Of a stretch of DNA of 64,000 nt, positions 8,127 to 16,461 are shown piece by piece. The translations under genes and the position numbers were made by a program. Each line of letters begins with the position of its first letter. Position 1 is the first letter of the stretch. This DNA is from Pandoraea pnomenusa (GTDB lineage Bacteria > Pseudomonadota > Gammaproteobacteria > Burkholderiales > Burkholderiaceae), in the NCBI RefSeq assembly GCF_000767615.3, contig NZ_CP009553.3, forward strand, positions 3,596,001 to 3,660,000, in the 5' to 3' direction. The notes beneath the pieces are model-generated. The model was not told where the DNA came from. It saw only the letters and a list, made by a program, of their open reading frames with translations, and made no database searches.

Positions 8127-8771
8127 TCAAGCGTCGGGGACGTCGCCACGCAAGGCGACGAGCGCCGCGAGCGGTTCGTTCGGCACGCGCTCGGCGCGCA
8201 GGCCCCGAACCACGCCGACCCGATCGGGCATCGCGCGATTCTGCGACATCTTGAATTTGCCCTCGATGCGCCGAATCGGAATCTCCACACCGATGATGGC
8301 GCGCAGCATGCCGTCGATAAAATCGGCCGGCGCGTCATCGACCGCCCATGGCGTCGCACGCCCATGCTCCTGCGACTGCGTGAGATCGCCCACGAGATTT
8401 CGCAACCACGCAGTGTCGTCGATCACGCGCGGCGGCCCCTGAACGTGTACGGCCGCGTAGTTCCACGTGGGCACCACCTTGCCGTGCTCGGCCTTGGCCG
8501 CATACCACGACGGCGTGATGTACCCCTGTGGCCCGGTGAAGGCAACCAGACAGTCGCTCGCATCGCGCAGCGCGGCCACGTGCGGATTCGCGCGCGCCAG
8601 GTGAGCGCGCAAGACACCCGTCTCGCCTTCATCCGGGTACACCAGAAACGGGATCGAATCGGCCATCAGTCCGTGCGAACCGGCGCTCACCAGCAAGCCG
8701 AGCGGAGATTGACGAATGAGTTCGTGCAGGACTTCGGGACGGTCCTCGGTGAAGGCGGCGGGCTGGTACAT
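8127..8771 (-). CDS. paiB: FMN-binding negative transcriptional regulator, PaiB family
   Basis: A 214-residue protein of the PaiB family, flavin-reductase-like split-barrel proteins named for Bacillus PaiB, which represses sporulation and protease genes. Seen: the opening MYQPAAFTEDRPEVLHELIR, the central GPQGYITPSWYAAKAEHGKVVPTW split over two strands, which is the family signature, and a C-terminal helix with MSQNRAMPDRVGV. Start chosen at ATG 8771 because the family begins MYxPxxF; the longer frame upstream is not conserved. In proteobacteria the DNA-binding role is unproven and an FMN-dependent enzyme activity is equally possible. Confidence 0.85.
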   Translation of the reverse strand: MYQPAAFTEDRPEVLHELIRQSPLGLLVSAGSHGLMADSIPFLVYPDEGETGVLRAHLARANPHVAALRDASDCLVAFTGPQGYITPSWYAAKAEHGKVVPTWNYAAVHVQGPPRVIDDTAWLRNLVGDLTQSQEHGRATPWAVDDAPADFIDGMLRAIIGVEIPIRRIEGKFKMSQNRAMPDRVGVVRGLRAERVPNEPLAALVALRGDVPDA

Positions 8772-9003
8772 CGATGACTCCGGGCAAGACGGCGGGGAAG
8801 GAATGAATGCCGGATAGCGTACGGCCGGGCGTGGCCCGTGGCAAAGACCCAATATCGATGATTTTTTTGATGCCACGAGAATGCCCGGCGGCATCGCGGC
8901 GCGAAAACAAGGCGCCGCGCCGCGGGGCACGACGGATGCCGGCCGGCGCCCCTGCGCCACTGCGGCTCGAGCCGCTCGAGCGACGGGAGCGGATTGAGAG
9001 GTG

Positions 9004-9519
9004 TTAGAGGAACGACTTCGCCTGACTCAGGATCTTGTCGCACACCTGACGCGTGAGTTGCTCCTTGAGGCCACCGCCGTTCAGGTCGACCGTCTTGCCG
9101 TCGGGCGACGACAACAGGCCCTTCGCGCCGTCGAGATATCCGGGACTCGCCTCAGGCGAGCCCGACTGCGTGCCGATCTTGCCGAGGAGCTTGTCTTTCA
9201 CGTCCGTGGCCGAACCGAGGTTCGCACCGCTCAGATAATTGTTCTTGATGCAGAACTGCAACACGCCGGTCGCGTTGCCGATGCTGCCCGAGGTCAGCGA
9301 GCCGGGCGATGCCAGGCCGCCCAGGCCACCGGCCAGACCACTGGTGTTGCCGCCGCCCGAGTTACCGCCGCCCACGGCGTTTCTGAGCATGTCGAGCTGG
9401 GCCTGCGCCGGCATCGGCGCCCCGAGGGTCAACGCCAGCGCGACGCCCGCGCTCACCGCGCCGAGCTTCGACCATCCCTTGAAGCCTGCATTTGCCGAAT
9501 GTTCCGTGCTTCGCGACAT
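9004..9519 (-). CDS. DUF2501 domain-containing secreted protein
   Basis: A 171-residue exported protein. A signal segment at about residues 20-40 ends APMPAQAQ. Next comes a glycine-rich linker (residues 50-75, many GGG and NSGGG) and then the DUF2501 domain with VLQFCIKNNYLSG and LTRQVCDKILSQAKSFL at the C-terminus. The two cysteines in these motifs are characteristic and may pair. The E. coli relative YjjA is of unknown function. GGAGGA-like sequence (GGAGCG) precedes ATG 9519. Monocistronic by spacing. Confidence 0.8.
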   Translation of the reverse strand: MSRSTEHSANAGFKGWSKLGAVSAGVALALTLGAPMPAQAQLDMLRNAVGGGNSGGGNTSGLAGGLGGLASPGSLTSGSIGNATGVLQFCIKNNYLSGANLGSATDVKDKLLGKIGTQSGSPEASPGYLDGAKGLLSSPDGKTVDLNGGGLKEQLTRQVCDKILSQAKSFL

Positions 9520-9627
9520 ACGCTCCTCCGTGAGGTGAATGACGTGGGGTCAGGTCGACTCACTATAGCAGGCCGTCGGCCGGGCACCTCGCCCTACGGT
9601 GCGAATGTCACGCGCCGCGGCTCGCGA

Positions 9628-11250
9628 CTAAGCCAGCGCGGCGAACGTGTCGACGGTCTGCGCCAGGCTAACGCTGGCGTCAACGCCAGCATTCTCCTTG
9701 AGCAGGAAGACCAGGTGATGGCCCGCCAGCAACTCGATGCGACGATCGCGCGCAAATTCCTCAACGCCCTCGTCGAAGTTGCCGGTCGTGATCAGCATGC
9801 CGCGCGCCGCGCCGATCTGCTGCATCTCGGCGAGGATGGCGCGCGCTGCGGCCAGTGTCAGGCGCGCCGCCGGGTCCATCTCCCGATAGATGCGAACGAC
9901 GACATCGCCGCCAAAAATCGGATGCGGATCCCACGCACGGCACGTGAGCATGCCTGGCTCGTCGCCCGGCAGCAGCGGTGGCCCTTCGAACCCGTGCGAG
10001 CGCAGCAGGTGGAACATCACCTGGGTGAAGTCCTTGTCGGGGAGCGTCATCAGATTGAAGCGCCGGTCCACCGCGACATCTTCGTCGGTGACGACCTGCG
10101 TCATGTCGACGCCCGCGACCGGCGCCACCGCCTCCAGCGCTTCCGGACGTGCCGACACACGCGCTCCCAGCCTGACCAGATGGGTTGCCGCGTCGCCTTC
10201 GCCCAGCGCGAGTGCCGCGAAATCGCCACGCGCCGCGTGCACGCTCGCCAGACACACGCGGTTCTCGCCATCGCTGGCGTAGACATTGAAAACGATCGCG
10301 TTCACGTTGCGCAGCGGATCGGCCGAAAAGAGTTCATGCAGCGAGCGCAGCACGATCTGGCGCAACGCCTCGCCGTATGCCTTGGCGCGAATCGCTTCGC
10401 TTGCGGGCACACCGTGTATGGCGGCTTCGGCGACGTTGTACCGATATTCGAGGGCGACGGGCACGGCCGCGTCGAGCGACGGCACGTCGTAACCGATGGC
10501 GAGCAGCTTGTGGTTCTCGACGAAATGCGCCGCCAGCGTTTGACGGAAGGCTTCGGGATACGGGCTTCGGCTGAGCACGATGCGCGCGTAGCGGGTGATC
10601 GCCGCGGCTTCGCCGCGCAGCAGCGCGCCTTCGAAGTCGGCTACCGCCGCGTTGTGATGCGCGCTCTCCACACGCGCCGCTTCGGTCGCCTTCTGCTGTG
10701 CGATCTGGAGAATCATCGAGCCCTGGGTACGACGGATTTTCGACGCCTCGTACTCGCGCTCCGCATGCACGAACTCGCTGCGCGCCTTCGCGACGGCCTG
10801 CTCGTACCGACTCGCCGCGCCGGGCATGGCCAACGCGAGACGCCCCGGCTTCTCGGGCGCGAACGTTTCCCACTCGGGCTTGGCCAGAATCTTCGGAAGA
10901 TGCCGCGTGTCGAGGACCGGCGGCGTATTGCGGGCGCGCAGATCGGCGGGCGGGATACGCAAATCACGTGCAAGGCCATCGGCAAGCAAACGCTCCAGCC
11001 GCGCGACTTCAAATTTTGCGCGCGCGCCCAATGCCGCCGCTTCGGCCTGCCGCAGGGCAACCTGCACCTTCTCGCGGGCGGCCGGATCGGCGGCCGGCGC
11101 GTCGTCGGCGGCGCGCTGGGCCTGTTCCAGGGCGCGGACTTCCGCCAGCGAGCGCGCCTGCGACTGGGCGTGTTGCTGCTCACGCGTGTGTGCGGCGCGC
11201 CAGAATTCCCGCGCCAGACGATCGATGCTGCTCTCGAATCCCCGGTTCAC
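9628..11250 (-). CDS. Mrr-like restriction endonuclease-fold protein with N-terminal coiled coil
   Basis: A 540-residue protein. Residues 1-210 are rich in Ala, Arg, Glu and Gln and probably form coiled coils. The middle (220-400) holds alpha/beta segments I do not recognise. The last 130 residues resemble the Mrr_cat domain: DFTQVMFHLLRSHGF, then GGDVVVRIYRE, ARGMLITTGNF and a closing IELLAGHHLVFLLKE. Mrr-type type IV enzymes cleave modified foreign DNA through D...(Q/E)-x-K. Here the Q-x-K position reads R-I-Y-R, so the lysine is not evident and activity is doubtful. No methylase or partner gene is adjacent. Could be a divergent defence nuclease or a DNA-binding derivative. Confidence 0.6.
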   Translation of the reverse strand: MNRGFESSIDRLAREFWRAAHTREQQHAQSQARSLAEVRALEQAQRAADDAPAADPAAREKVQVALRQAEAAALGARAKFEVARLERLLADGLARDLRIPPADLRARNTPPVLDTRHLPKILAKPEWETFAPEKPGRLALAMPGAASRYEQAVAKARSEFVHAEREYEASKIRRTQGSMILQIAQQKATEAARVESAHHNAAVADFEGALLRGEAAAITRYARIVLSRSPYPEAFRQTLAAHFVENHKLLAIGYDVPSLDAAVPVALEYRYNVAEAAIHGVPASEAIRAKAYGEALRQIVLRSLHELFSADPLRNVNAIVFNVYASDGENRVCLASVHAARGDFAALALGEGDAATHLVRLGARVSARPEALEAVAPVAGVDMTQVVTDEDVAVDRRFNLMTLPDKDFTQVMFHLLRSHGFEGPPLLPGDEPGMLTCRAWDPHPIFGGDVVVRIYREMDPAARLTLAAARAILAEMQQIGAARGMLITTGNFDEGVEEFARDRRIELLAGHHLVFLLKENAGVDASVSLAQTVDTFAALA

Positions 11251-11541
11251 TACTGCCCCCGCATGCGATATAGGTATTGTTCTGTCCGGTCAGGTGCCAC
11301 GCCCGAACGGCTGATTATTATGTCGGGGCCGTGCGCCGGCGTTCCGTCCCGACCGGCAAAATCTGATATTTACGTAGGGGACGATTGTAGGACGATGCCC
11401 CCTGAACTCGCAAAGAAATCTTTCCGGGAATTTCCGCCAGCCCCGATGCAACATGACACAACTGCAACGCACTCGCGCTGACCGTCATCAAATCGCCACG
11501 GCGATCGCGCAAGCTCACTGCGTCTTCCGGGTCATCGCACT

Positions 11542-12315
11542 ATGAACGATCCTGCTTCCGCCCCCCGGCCTGCGACGCCGCCATCGCGAACGGCCAGGCG
11601 CGCCCCAGGCGTGCACGACAGGTCCGACACGCCCGACACGCTCGACGGCCCCGACATGACCCGAACGTTCGGGTCGATCGATGCGGCCATCCTGCGTGCG
11701 GCATGGGTCAGTGCGCTGGCCTGCCTCGTGCTTGCGATGGCGGCCATCGTCTGGATCGACCGGCCGGTCGTGGATTTCGTGCATCTCCATACCCAAGGCA
11801 ACCCGTGGATCCAGCACGTTGCCGAGTTGCCCTCGATCTTGTTCGTGCTCGCCTGGCCGACGTTCGCCGTCCTGGGGGCCATGCAGATATGGCGCGGCCG
11901 CCTGCCTGCGTGGGTGACCACCCTCTGGCTCGCCGGCGGCGCGGTGGGCGTTGCCAGCGTGCTCAAGCAGGCTTTGAAATTCGTGTTCGGCCGGACCTGG
12001 CCGGCCACCTGGATCCACGACAACCCCTCGTACCTTCGCGACGGCGTATTCACATTTCGCTTCCTCGCCGGTGACGGTTCGGCCTACGCATCGTTCCCGT
12101 CGGGCCATCTGAGCGTGATGCTCGCGTTCGCGACGGTGCTGTCGCTGCGCCATCGTTCACTGCATTGGCCCTGCGCGATCGCCGTCGCGCTCACCGCATT
12201 CGGGCAGATCGCCGCCGCCTACCACTGGACCAGCGACGCGCTCGCCGGTGCAGCGCTGGGGATCGCGGTCGGTACCGCGGTCGTGACGGCCTGGCAGCGA
12301 TGGACGGCGCGCTGA
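11542..12315 (+). CDS. PAP2 superfamily phosphatase-like membrane protein
   Basis: A 257-residue integral membrane protein with about six hydrophobic segments after a polar 45-residue N-terminus. The acid-phosphatase motifs are KFVFGRTWP (motif 1), ASFPSGHLSV (motif 2, with the catalytic His) and AAYHWTSDALAG (motif 3). Such enzymes dephosphorylate lipids such as phosphatidate or undecaprenyl pyrophosphate at the periplasmic face. In motif 3 the usual SR-x5-H arginine is not visible, the segment reading FGQIAAAYH, which may alter activity. It stands 84 nt before the TauE/SafE gene on the same strand. Confidence 0.8.
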   Translation: MNDPASAPRPATPPSRTARRAPGVHDRSDTPDTLDGPDMTRTFGSIDAAILRAAWVSALACLVLAMAAIVWIDRPVVDFVHLHTQGNPWIQHVAELPSILFVLAWPTFAVLGAMQIWRGRLPAWVTTLWLAGGAVGVASVLKQALKFVFGRTWPATWIHDNPSYLRDGVFTFRFLAGDGSAYASFPSGHLSVMLAFATVLSLRHRSLHWPCAIAVALTAFGQIAAAYHWTSDALAGAALGIAVGTAVVTAWQRWTAR

Positions 12316-12399
12316 GGGAATTCCCCTTTCGTGAATCGGTGGCGCCCCCGCATAATGGCGAATTGCCTACGCGCACCGGTATGGCGCGCCGCCTGATTC

Positions 12400-13152
12400 A
12401 TGACTGCCGATCTGTTGCTCCCGCTTGTCGCCGGCGCCTGCGTGGCCGGATTCGTCCAAGGTCTGTCCGGCTTCGCGTTCAGCCTCGTCGCGCTCTCCTT
12501 CTGGGCGTGGTCGCTTCCTCCGACGGTCGCCGGCCCGCTCGCCGCCTTCTGTTCGCTCGTGGGCCAGTTGCTGGGGCTTCGCGCCGTGCGTCGGGCCGTG
12601 CCCCTCGAGCGGCTCGCGCCGTTCGTGCTTTGCGGACTCGTGGGCGTGCCGTTCGGGGTGTGGATTCTGCGCTACCTCGACCCGATCTGGTTTCGCGCGG
12701 GGATCGGTGCCGTGCTCGTCATCTACTGCTCGATTCTGCTGCTGGCGGCACGCCTGCCTCGCATTCGGCACGGCGGGCGGGCCGCCGACGGCGTCGTGGG
12801 CTTCATCGGCGGCGTGATGGGTGGCATTGGCGGACTGGTGGGCGTGGTCCCCACGCTGTGGTGCACGTTGCGCGGTTGGGACAAGGACATGCAGCGCGCG
12901 GTCATGCAGCTCTTCTTCATCGCCATGCACACGCTCACCATCACCCTGTACGTCGTGCATGGCGTGATCACGACGCAAACGCTGCATGTGTTCGCCATCG
13001 CCGTACCGTCGATGATCCTGCCGACGCTCGCCGGCGCCTGGGCCTACCGGTTTCTCTCCGACCACGCCTTCAGACGCATGGTGCTTGCGCTGCTTGCCTG
13101 CTCGGGCGTCACGCTGCTCATGGGCACCGTGCCGGAGCTGCTCGCGCGGTAG
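12400..13152 (+). CDS. TauE/SafE (TSUP) family transporter
   Basis: A 250-residue membrane protein with about eight helices in two repeated halves. Typical TSUP features are GACVAGFVQGLSGFAFSLVA near the N-terminus and GFIGGVMGGIGGLVGVVPTL near residue 130. The family moves sulfite, sulfoacetate, taurine-derived or other small organic anions across the inner membrane. The substrate is not predictable here. The phosphoribosyltransferase gene follows on the same strand, and the PAP2 gene precedes. Confidence 0.85.
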   Translation: MTADLLLPLVAGACVAGFVQGLSGFAFSLVALSFWAWSLPPTVAGPLAAFCSLVGQLLGLRAVRRAVPLERLAPFVLCGLVGVPFGVWILRYLDPIWFRAGIGAVLVIYCSILLLAARLPRIRHGGRAADGVVGFIGGVMGGIGGLVGVVPTLWCTLRGWDKDMQRAVMQLFFIAMHTLTITLYVVHGVITTQTLHVFAIAVPSMILPTLAGAWAYRFLSDHAFRRMVLALLACSGVTLLMGTVPELLAR

Positions 13153-13236
13153 GAGCGCCAAACGCGCATGCATGTCCGGCGTTACGATGTGGAAATCGCC
13201 CGTCGCCCCGCACCGGGTTCGCGCCCGTCGCCCGCC

Positions 13237-13908
13237 ATGTCCTCCTTGTCCGCCGCTGCCGCGTTTCCCGATCGTGCCGCCGCCGGCAACGCGCTTGCCG
13301 AAGTGCTCGCCTCACACGCGTTGCTCGCGCGCTGCGCCCCGCCGCTAGTGCTCGCCATTCCCCGCGGCGGCGTACCCGTGGCCCTGCCCATTGCCCGTCG
13401 ACTGAACGGCACGCTCGACGTGCTGCTCGCGCACAAGCTTCGCGCGCCGCATCAGGCGGAGCTTGCCGTGGGCGCCGTCGATGAGTTCGGCGGCATCTTT
13501 CTTGCCGAGCACGCCCTTGCTCTCGGGGCCACCGGCACATATCTCTCGCACGAAACCGCGCGTCAACGCGCGCGCATCCAGCAGCGGCGACAGGCTTACA
13601 CCCCCGGGCGCGGCGCGCCGCATGTGCGGGATCGGCCGGTCGTGGTGGTCGACGACGGCATTGCCACCGGCGCGACGATGATCGCGGCGTTGCGCGCGAT
13701 GCGGCGTCTGGGCGCCACGCCGCTGCTCGCCTGCGCGCCAGTGGCGGCGCGCGAAGCCATTGCCCGCCTCTCGACGCTGGCCGATGCCGTCGTGTGTCTC
13801 GAGACACCGCACCCCTTCCATGCCGTGAGCGTGGCGTACAACGATTTCGTCCAGACAGACGATGCCACCGTCATCGCCCTGCTGGCGATGGCAGCCGATC
13901 GCCCCTAG
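13237..13908 (+). CDS. Phosphoribosyltransferase family protein
   Basis: A 223-residue type I phosphoribosyltransferase. Seen: FPDRAAAGNALAEVL at the start, LAIPRGGVPVALPIA, and the PRPP-binding loop VVVVDDGIATGATM. It probably uses PRPP with an unidentified base; stand-alone members of this group are often annotated only as phosphoribosyltransferase. ATG 13237 (MSSLSAAAAF) was chosen because family members start just before the F-x-DR-x-x-AG motif; ATG 13168 would add 23 residues of low-complexity Arg/Pro sequence. The gene lies 84 nt after the TSUP transporter. Confidence 0.8.
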   Translation: MSSLSAAAAFPDRAAAGNALAEVLASHALLARCAPPLVLAIPRGGVPVALPIARRLNGTLDVLLAHKLRAPHQAELAVGAVDEFGGIFLAEHALALGATGTYLSHETARQRARIQQRRQAYTPGRGAPHVRDRPVVVVDDGIATGATMIAALRAMRRLGATPLLACAPVAAREAIARLSTLADAVVCLETPHPFHAVSVAYNDFVQTDDATVIALLAMAADRP

Positions 13909-14109
13909 GCGTTAGCGAAGTGCCGTCCCGAGGCGCTCAGGCCCAGTCGCGTCCCGACGCGTGCGCCCCCGCCCGGCGGCGTAGCGGCATCCCCCGCGAT
14001 TGCACTACACTTGAGCCTGCTGTGCGACGTCGGCGCCACGCGATACCCCGGTACCTCGGTGGACGGCCGGCGCGGTGCGCAGGTGGCCGCCCGCCGGCCG
14101 CCTCATTCT

Positions 14110-14149
14110 GCTTCTTGCTGCTTCTTGTTGCTTCTTGCCGCTTCCTGCC
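14110..14149 (+). repeat. 10-bp tandem repeat, four units
   Basis: GCTTCTTGCT, GCTTCTTGTT, GCTTCTTGCC and GCTTCCTGCC run head to tail, ending 24 nt before the start of the ACT-domain gene. A variable copy number here could alter spacing in its leader. No function is demonstrated by the sequence. Confidence 0.7.
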
Positions 14150-14173
14150 GCCTCAGTTTCGACGGAGCCTGTG

Positions 14174-14704
14174 ATGACGACGTCCCTGATTCTCAACGTA
14201 ATCGGCCCTGACCGCCCGGGCCTGGTCAATGCCATCGCCGATCGCGCTACCGCCGCCGGCGCCAACTGGCTCGAGAGCCGTCTCGCGAATCTGGCCGGCC
14301 AGTTCGCCGGCATCATTCATCTGCAAGTCCCCGACGACAACATCGCGTCGCTCACGCAGGCACTGCATGCGCTCGAGACGCATGGCCTGAAGATCTCCGT
14401 CACGCCCGCGCAAAGCGCCGCCGCCGACCCGGCCGCGCGCACTCTCCAGCTCGACCTCGTGGGCCAGGACCATCCGGGTATCGTGAAGGAGATTTCGCAT
14501 GTGCTGTTCGCGCGGGGCGTGAGCATCGACGAACTCGTCACCGAGTGCGTCGATGGATCGATGTCGGGTGGCACCCTGTTTCGCGCAACCGCCCGGTTGC
14601 ATGTACCCGCCTCGGTCAGCACGGCATCGCTGCGCGAGACCCTGGAGAGCCTTGCCGACGATCTGATGGTCGACGTCGAACTCGATTCACCTGCCGGTGC
14701 CTGA
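14174..14704 (+). CDS. ACT-domain protein, glycine cleavage repressor GcvR-like
   Basis: A 176-residue protein made of two ACT domains. The first opens LILNVIGPDRPGLVNAIAD (residues 5-23) and the second LQLDLVGQDHPGIVKEIS (about 94-111), both with the G-x-D-x-PG ligand turn. E. coli GcvR binds GcvA to repress the glycine cleavage operon and probably senses glycine. The partner here is unknown, although a GcvA-type LysR protein is encoded at 38480-39412. Start at ATG 14174; an open frame upstream runs through the 10-bp repeat and is not protein-like. The SRPBCC gene begins 11 nt after its stop. Confidence 0.8.
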   Translation: MTTSLILNVIGPDRPGLVNAIADRATAAGANWLESRLANLAGQFAGIIHLQVPDDNIASLTQALHALETHGLKISVTPAQSAAADPAARTLQLDLVGQDHPGIVKEISHVLFARGVSIDELVTECVDGSMSGGTLFRATARLHVPASVSTASLRETLESLADDLMVDVELDSPAGA

Positions 14705-14714
14705 GCGCGCGCCG

Positions 14715-15299
14715 ATGAAGCGAGCCTTCCTGTTCGTCCTCGCGGCAGTTGCCATCCTCGCGCTGCTTTCACTGCTGCCCCTGCCCTTCGAGCGCCAGAC
14801 TCACATCACGAACACCGTGACGCTGCGCGCGCCGCCGCAGGTCGTCTACGACTTCGCCACCACACCCGCCAACTGGCCGAAATGGCATCCGGCATCGCTC
14901 GCCGTGCAAGGCGCCACGGATCATCCGCTCAAACTGGGCGAAAAAGTCGCCGAGGAGTTTCGGCTTGCAGGCCGCCACGGCATTCTTCACTGGACGGTCG
15001 TCGATGCCAGACCGCCGTACACATGGCGCATCGAGGGCGAGGTCAACCGCCGCCCCGCGGGAGAGGTTCGCTACACGCTCACCCCCGACGGTACGGGCAC
15101 GCGCTTCGAACGCGACTTCGTCTATCGCACGCCGAACCTGCTCTTCCTGATCCTCGACCCTATCTTCATCGGCCCGCGCGTGCGCGCCGAGTCGAAGCAA
15201 GGCGCCCGCCAACTCGAGCAGATCTTCGCGACGCTCGCGCCGGCCATTCCGGCGACGGCGTCGATGCCCGTAGCCGCAAGCGGCGTACCCGCGCAATAG
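14715..15299 (+). CDS. SRPBCC (polyketide cyclase/START-like) family protein
   Basis: A 194-residue protein with an N-terminal membrane anchor or signal (FLFVLAAVAILALLSLLPL, residues 5-23) followed by a START-like SRPBCC fold: VTLRAPPQVVYDFATTPANW, then HWTVVDARPPYTWRIEGEV and FERDFVYRTPN. The fold makes a hydrophobic pocket that binds lipids or other small apolar molecules. ATG 14715 lies 11 nt after the GcvR-like stop, so the two are probably cotranscribed. The ligand cannot be inferred. Confidence 0.8.
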   Translation: MKRAFLFVLAAVAILALLSLLPLPFERQTHITNTVTLRAPPQVVYDFATTPANWPKWHPASLAVQGATDHPLKLGEKVAEEFRLAGRHGILHWTVVDARPPYTWRIEGEVNRRPAGEVRYTLTPDGTGTRFERDFVYRTPNLLFLILDPIFIGPRVRAESKQGARQLEQIFATLAPAIPATASMPVAASGVPAQ

Positions 15300-15399
15300 C
15301 ACCCAGGGCCTCGTCGCAACGACGGCAAGACTGACGGCGGCATGAGACCGGAGACGCCGTCGGGCGCACGTGGCGCCGTTGGCGTGGTCGAGCGTGCGA

Positions 15400-16158
15400 C
15401 TACTCGTTGAACGTCGCCGACATTTTGTCCGCCGCCGCCTGAAGATCGGGCAGGAACGTCATCAACTTTTCCAGTGTGCAGTGCTGCGCGCTGGCCTGTA
15501 CGGCAATGGCCGCACAGGCGCGGTTACGGTCGAGCATCACCGGCACGGCTACCGCGATCATGCCCGGCACGTGCTCCTCGTTGTTGGTGCCCACGCGACG
15601 CTTGCGCGTCTCGGTCAACTCCTCGCGCAGGTCTTCCAGGTCGGTGATGGTGTTTTCCGCCCGCGGGCGCAACGGCAGGTGCGCGATGAGCTTCTCGCGG
15701 CGCGCGCGCGGCAGAAACGCGAGCAGCAACTTGCCGCTCGCGGTGCAATGCAGCGGCACGCGCGAACCTGGCGAGAGTTTGAGCTGACGCGACCAGTCGG
15801 TCTCGATCCGGTCGAGATATACCAGGTCGTCGCCCGAGAGCATCGACAGGTTGCAGGTCTCGCCGAACTTGTCGACCAGCTGTTGCAGAATGCCGTGGCG
15901 CGCGGCCGCCGGCCCCACATGCATGAGCGCGTTCACGGCCATTGCCCGCACGCGCGACGACGGCTCGTAATGACGGCTGCCGGCCTCGCGGGTCACAAGC
16001 CATGCGGCTTCGAGCTGTTTGAGAATGCGGTGCACGGTCTGCTTCGGCAGACCGATGGCGGCAACGATCTCCGCCAGGGTCATCGGCGCACCGGCTGCAC
16101 TGAGGATTTCGAGAATGCGAAATGCGCGGACGGCCGCGGCGTTCGACTGATTGCTCAT
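15400..16158 (-). CDS. IclR family transcriptional regulator
   Basis: A 252-residue regulator with an N-terminal winged helix-turn-helix (residues 8-68: AVRAFRILEILSAAGAPMTL ... GLPKQTVHRILKQLE) and the IclR effector domain (85-250: TCNLSMLSGDDLVYLDRIE, TASGKLLLAFLP, AVAVPVMLDRN). IclR proteins usually control nearby catabolic genes and respond to carboxylic acids or aromatics. The beta-hydroxyacid dehydrogenase lies just upstream on the same strand but ends in a strong terminator, so the regulator has its own promoter in 16159-16394. It may regulate that dehydrogenase; this is inference. Confidence 0.88.
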   Translation of the reverse strand: MSNQSNAAAVRAFRILEILSAAGAPMTLAEIVAAIGLPKQTVHRILKQLEAAWLVTREAGSRHYEPSSRVRAMAVNALMHVGPAAARHGILQQLVDKFGETCNLSMLSGDDLVYLDRIETDWSRQLKLSPGSRVPLHCTASGKLLLAFLPRARREKLIAHLPLRPRAENTITDLEDLREELTETRKRRVGTNNEEHVPGMIAVAVPVMLDRNRACAAIAVQASAQHCTLEKLMTFLPDLQAAADKMSATFNE

Positions 16159-16384
16159 GTCGGTACTTGGCTCTCGGGGTCGAGTTGTGTTTTAGGTCGT
16201 TATCGCTCGCGGCGGTCTCCCCCTTCTGCCCTCGCGCGACACGCCGCCGCCCAGCCCGTTGCCAACCGCATCAGGCTGCAGCACCGCCGTGCCGTCGCAC
16301 CGCGACGTCCCGTTTTCCGCATTCTAGTGCGATTCTTCCAAGCTGACGATTCGAGACAAACCCGGAGATATTCGGAATACAAAA

Positions 16385-16428
16385 TGCAAAACAAGAGGAC
16401 CGGGACGCCGTCGGGCGTCCCGGTCCTC
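16385..16428 (-). terminator. Rho-independent terminator of the beta-hydroxyacid dehydrogenase gene
   Basis: A perfect 15-bp stem (16395-16409 with 16414-16428) with a 4-nt loop sits 33 nt after the stop at 16462. On the minus strand it is followed by TTGTTTTGCATTTTG. It separates the dehydrogenase from the IclR gene. Confidence 0.85.
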
Positions 16429-16461
16429 GCAATCGCCTCCGGCGGTACCCGCCATTCGCCG

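Noticed and set aside
9001-11481. 826-codon plus-strand frame opposite the DUF2501 and Mrr-like genes
   Set aside because: Composition is Arg/His biased, it spans two real genes and has no ribosome site or domain.
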